DNA from: Melanocharis versteri
Taxonomy: Eukaryota; Chordata; Aves; Passeriformes; Melanocharitidae
Length of the DNA: 64,000 bases
NCBI GenBank assembly: GCA_013397845.1
Contig: VZTG01010316.1
Location: forward strand, 1,173,496 to 1,237,495
Direction of reading: 5' to 3'
The notes below the pieces were generated by a model. That model was not told where the DNA came from and searched no databases. It saw only the letters and a list, made by a program, of their open reading frames with translations. Shown in pieces: positions 60,699 to 64,000 of this stretch. Position numbers and translations under genes: made by a program. Position 1 is the stretch's first letter. The number at the start of each line of letters is the position of its first letter.

Positions 60699-63052
60699 TA
60701 AGTCAAATATTCTTAATCATTTCACCTCTTCAATCTAAAATGTAATTGTTTGTCAGTAAAATAGGTTATACGGAAGGCTTCTATGGACTTATGATTGCCT
60801 TAAGTGTTTTGCAAAAATTGTGCTTTTAGGCTCAAGACCTTAAGCTAAACTAATAGTCTACAATGGTAAACAATGACTCATTAGAGAAAGTAATCAGTTC
60901 TTATTAATTGTAGAGTAACTATTCTAATGTAATAGAATAATGAAACGTAAAACATATTACTTGAAATCAAATGTACCGGAGAACACTGACAATATTGCTA
61001 GAATCTTGAAGTAAATTGTATGTGATTCAGATTCTGTATTCATTTCATTTGAACTTGCTTGCCACTTGCATTTCATGAGGACCCACCTAAAACTTAAAAT
61101 ACTTTTATTTTGTAATACATGTTGACTGCTCCCTCACCTCCGCAAATACTTTTTTCTGTAAATTCAAGGCTGGAGATTTAAAACATTGAAGACAATTTAA
61201 GGGAAAATAGTAATAAACACATCAACATTTTGAGCATTATATTAAAATTCATATCTCTTGCTTTCTCCTCTGGTCGTGTACTGTGCATCTTTTCAAACTG
61301 ACTGTAAACCAGATTTTCAAAGGAATCTCTGTCTAACCTGATAATTGAGCCAGTTGTGTTGGTTCTGCAATGCACTACAAACATTATTTCCTGAGATACC
61401 AATTGCAGATACCAGTGATCAAATTCATAAGTTTCGTTTTTCCAGATTATGCCTTCATCTCACAGAAAGCTTTTTGCTCTTCTGGCTATCACTTAAGCTG
61501 CAGTTAACTGTTACATCACTAAACTATGGTGATTAATTTAAGGGTTAAACTTGCTGAGGATTATTTTTTTAATTGGACCTGTTTGCCTATTCTTGAGTAC
61601 ATCTGATAAACTTGTTCTTGTCACTTTGCAATGAACTGAACTCTACTGATACTTACTTATCACCTGGTTTTGTGCATGAGCTCTGCTTTGTGGTTTTTTT
61701 CAAGTCTTTTACTACTGTTCATGCACGAGCAGATGGTTCTAGTTAAGTTGAGGCACAGCGTCAAAGTTTCTGCTTCAAGCGCAATTGCTTGTCCTATTGA
61801 TATTTTGTATACATTGAGATTTTTTGCCATCTGGGGAACATGGAGGAACACTTCCTCAACACTCTGAATCAATTAGGGATTTGTTTTGTTTTCTTTTGTG
61901 CTGGGAATAATAGTGTGCACCCAGGCGCCCAGCTCTGAATTATTTCTTCTTCAGTAAGTTCTTCATTTAAATACCTCACAAATATTAATGTACTCTTCAA
62001 AACACTTCTGCAAGAGAAGGAATCATTGCTGGTACATAACCAAGAGACAGAGAAATAAGGAGCTTTATTCATGGCCACACAAGAGGCTATGAGATATCCT
62101 GCAATGAAACCCAGTTCCATTAATATCTTACCTTAAAGATCATTCTTGTTTGAAGGCCAAATCATGAACTGTTCACCCGAACAATATTCTCACTGGAATG
62201 ACTGGGACCTTCTCTCTCAGATGAATCCTCCTGTAACTCCATGGTTACTCTGTGTGGAATTAAGGGAATTTTAGGGAAACTGTGATAAAATTACATGCCT
62301 ACTGGGAATGTGCTGAGCCACTGGCAATTGTTCCCCAGCAGGGAGTAGGATTTCTCCCACAAAGTTACTCAAAACTGGGTAGGAAATTTGTCCTTTTGTG
62401 AGAAACATCCTGCTACTTTCAATTTAGATACTCCTTTCTCCAGAAGAAATTAAAAGCTACATATGTCCAATTTCCCCAAGAGGGAATCATGCTGTCAAGC
62501 CCCATTACCATAGGGAAAAGAAACCAAATTGAAAAAAAACAATTGAAAACTAGCCACTAAACAGAAGAGAAATTTGCCCACTATACAAATAACTGTAGCA
62601 ATTTTAAATTATCTACCAAATGCAAATATCAGGCTTTAACGAACAAAAGCCACAGGGTACTCAGTCAGTGAAACAGTAAAAATGGGTCAGATCCCAAAGA
62701 GATTAAATATGGCTCAGCATTCACCCTGCATCAAATTTCTGTCCCTATTGAACTTGCTGTCTTATGAGTCATGGGGACAAATAGGAGGGCAAAATGCATA
62801 ATCATCTTCCAGTGAAATATCTTTTATTTTTTCTCTTGAATGTCCTAAGACTTCCATCCAAGACTTGGAGAAGGTTCTGTCATTTGTCCCATATTAATTT
62901 CTGCATCAACTTTCTCGGTGGAACCTCTTCACATTTATTGCCAATGGTAAGGTCCATTAAGTTACAGATGTTGCTCTTTTATTCTAAGGACCCCTAGAGC
63001 CTTCCCATTTCTTGCTGTCATCTGGGGTTTTCAAATGCTTCTAGATAGACAT
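60699..63052. other. Unrecognised non-coding sequence
   Basis: About 2.4 kb of AT-rich sequence following the X-box cluster. No coding gene, RNA gene or interspersed repeat is supported. Frames on opposite strands at 61660-61870 overlap each other and are chance open frames. Confidence 0.55.
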
Positions 63053-63100
63053 TTTCCATTGACTATAATGGATTTTGCATCAGGCCATAAACTCCTGAGT
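63053..63100. repeat. Possible palindromic-repeat fragment (copy E)
   Basis: TTCCATTGACTATAATGGATTT, followed by GCATCAGGCC, resembles the 'ccattgacttcaatggnntttggatcaggccc' half of sauropsid palindromic repeats. It is short and diverged, so the call is weak. Confidence 0.35.
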
Positions 63101-63129
63101 TTGTATTAAATTTTCTTTAACTAGATGTT

Positions 63130-63385
63130 CACTCAGGGTGCTGCTGCCTGAGCCTTAACACCAACGACTCTGCCTGGTGTCCTGTGATGCCTTTCAGCTT
63201 CTCAGCTCCGTTGCTGTGCCACTGACATCACCAGTGTGCATCTGCCACATCTTTCATTAGTGGCCCAGCGTGTCTTCCCCACCCACACCACGGCCTGGCT
63301 CTGGTCTCCTACCCTGCACACTGCCTGGGGGTTCTGCGAGACTGAGAACTGCTTGCCTGTGACTTGAGACCAGTTTTGGCCTCAA
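63130..63385. other. GC-rich segment of unknown origin
   Basis: About 250 bases clearly richer in G and C than the surroundings, with many CTG, CCTG and CAC words and a few CpGs. No open frame with exon-like boundaries, no LTR signals and no CR1 hallmark can be seen. It may be an old, unrecognised repeat or a regulatory sequence. Confidence 0.45.
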
Positions 63386-64000
63386 GGACTGGAAATCCCA
63401 GCATAAAGAATGCAAATGTGATAATTTAAGTTATGCATTAACAGTAGGTTGAAAAAACAAAATAGCTGATGAGAGGGGCATTTCTTGAGCCTTGTTCAGC
63501 TTTTTCTGAGCCACTGATGGAGTGGGAAACCTGACTTCCACTGCTAAATAGTGCAGCAAGTTCCAGGTGGACAGGCAATCAACGATAGTAGAAATTTAAT
63601 CAGAATTAATAAAATCAGTTAATCAATTAATTAATACTTCGTATCTGCTTTATTTTGCTTCCATTACTGTTATGTATAATTTACCCTAAACCACTTGTCA
63701 AGACTGTTTACACAAAAGAAGATGTGGTCTCTGTGCAGAAGAACTTAACAGTCACATTTTAAGCTTGACCTGGGCTGGATGCAGGACCAAGACAGAAGGG
63801 CTAATAGTAGTCCTGCCTCTGTGCCATAGGCTTATATTACCAACAGATAATGGATTTTTGTTTGCTGACAAGGGAGAGGTTTGTACTATGACAACAAAAA
63901 GGTCAGCCTTTCCCATCGAGTGCAACAAAACAGTGTTTGTGAAATTTCATGTGGTTAAGAATTTCCTCATGATTTTTGAGATTAGAAAATATCTGTGAAG
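63386..64000. other. Unrecognised non-coding sequence
   Basis: The last 0.6 kb is AT-rich (AATTAATTAATAC-type words near 63620-63640) with no gene or repeat I can support. Confidence 0.55.

Noticed and set aside
1..64000. tRNA, rRNA, snRNA and CRISPR features
   Set aside because: No tRNA B-box-like GGTTCGAATCC context, no U6, 5S or 7SK core sequence and no regularly spaced direct repeats were found on either strand.

Overview
This window is non-coding avian nuclear DNA from a gene-poor region. The bird assignment rests on its interspersed repeats. At least nine stretches match CR1 LINEs, including the bird-type 3' ends with the ATTCTATG-like tail. There is also a retroviral LTR with avian-like layout, and the remainder is AT-rich, CpG-poor single-copy sequence. 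Two CR1 copies (around 22.5 kb and 46.3 kb) share a 3' end that I associate with neoavian birds, but I cannot name a species. I found no coding exon, processed pseudogene, tRNA, rRNA, snRNA or CRISPR array. The open reading frames here are short, lack family resemblance and are expected by chance, apart from those that run through LINE remnants.

Layout. 1-19.4 kb is mostly unrecognised AT-rich sequence, with a CR1 3' fragment at 4.0 kb, a copy of a short palindromic repeat at 4.8 kb, an old LINE 3' end at 13.6 kb and an A/C-only tract at 18.2 kb. At 19.4-21.2 kb lies a long, heavily mutated antisense LINE of the CR1 clade, with recognisable but broken reverse-transcriptase motifs. At 22.5-23.5 kb two CR1 copies of different subfamilies stand head to head. 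At 27.6 kb there is a near-perfect 26-bp-stem hairpin. At 29.1-29.5 kb there is a CpG-rich solo LTR in antisense with TATA, CCAAT and poly(A) signals and a possible 4-bp target duplication. 29.5-46 kb is mostly unrecognised, with one CR1 piece (36.4 kb), a purine-rich microsatellite (40.6 kb) and more palindromic-repeat copies. A 0.66-kb antisense CR1 at 46.3 kb keeps about 140 codons of the end of ORF2. An internal CR1 RT fragment lies at 48.8 kb, simple repeats and a CR1 tail at 52.3-52.8 kb, and an old CR1-like RT fragment at 57.7 kb. At 60.6 kb three RFX-type X-box sites, one a perfect 14-bp palindrome, lie within 135 bp. They are the best candidate for a functional regulatory element.

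There is no operon-like or multi-gene system. The likely biology is an intergenic or long-intron landscape shaped by successive waves of CR1 insertion, one relatively young LTR insertion and perhaps embedded conserved regulatory sequence. Family assignments of repeats come from recognition of known motifs, not from a database search.
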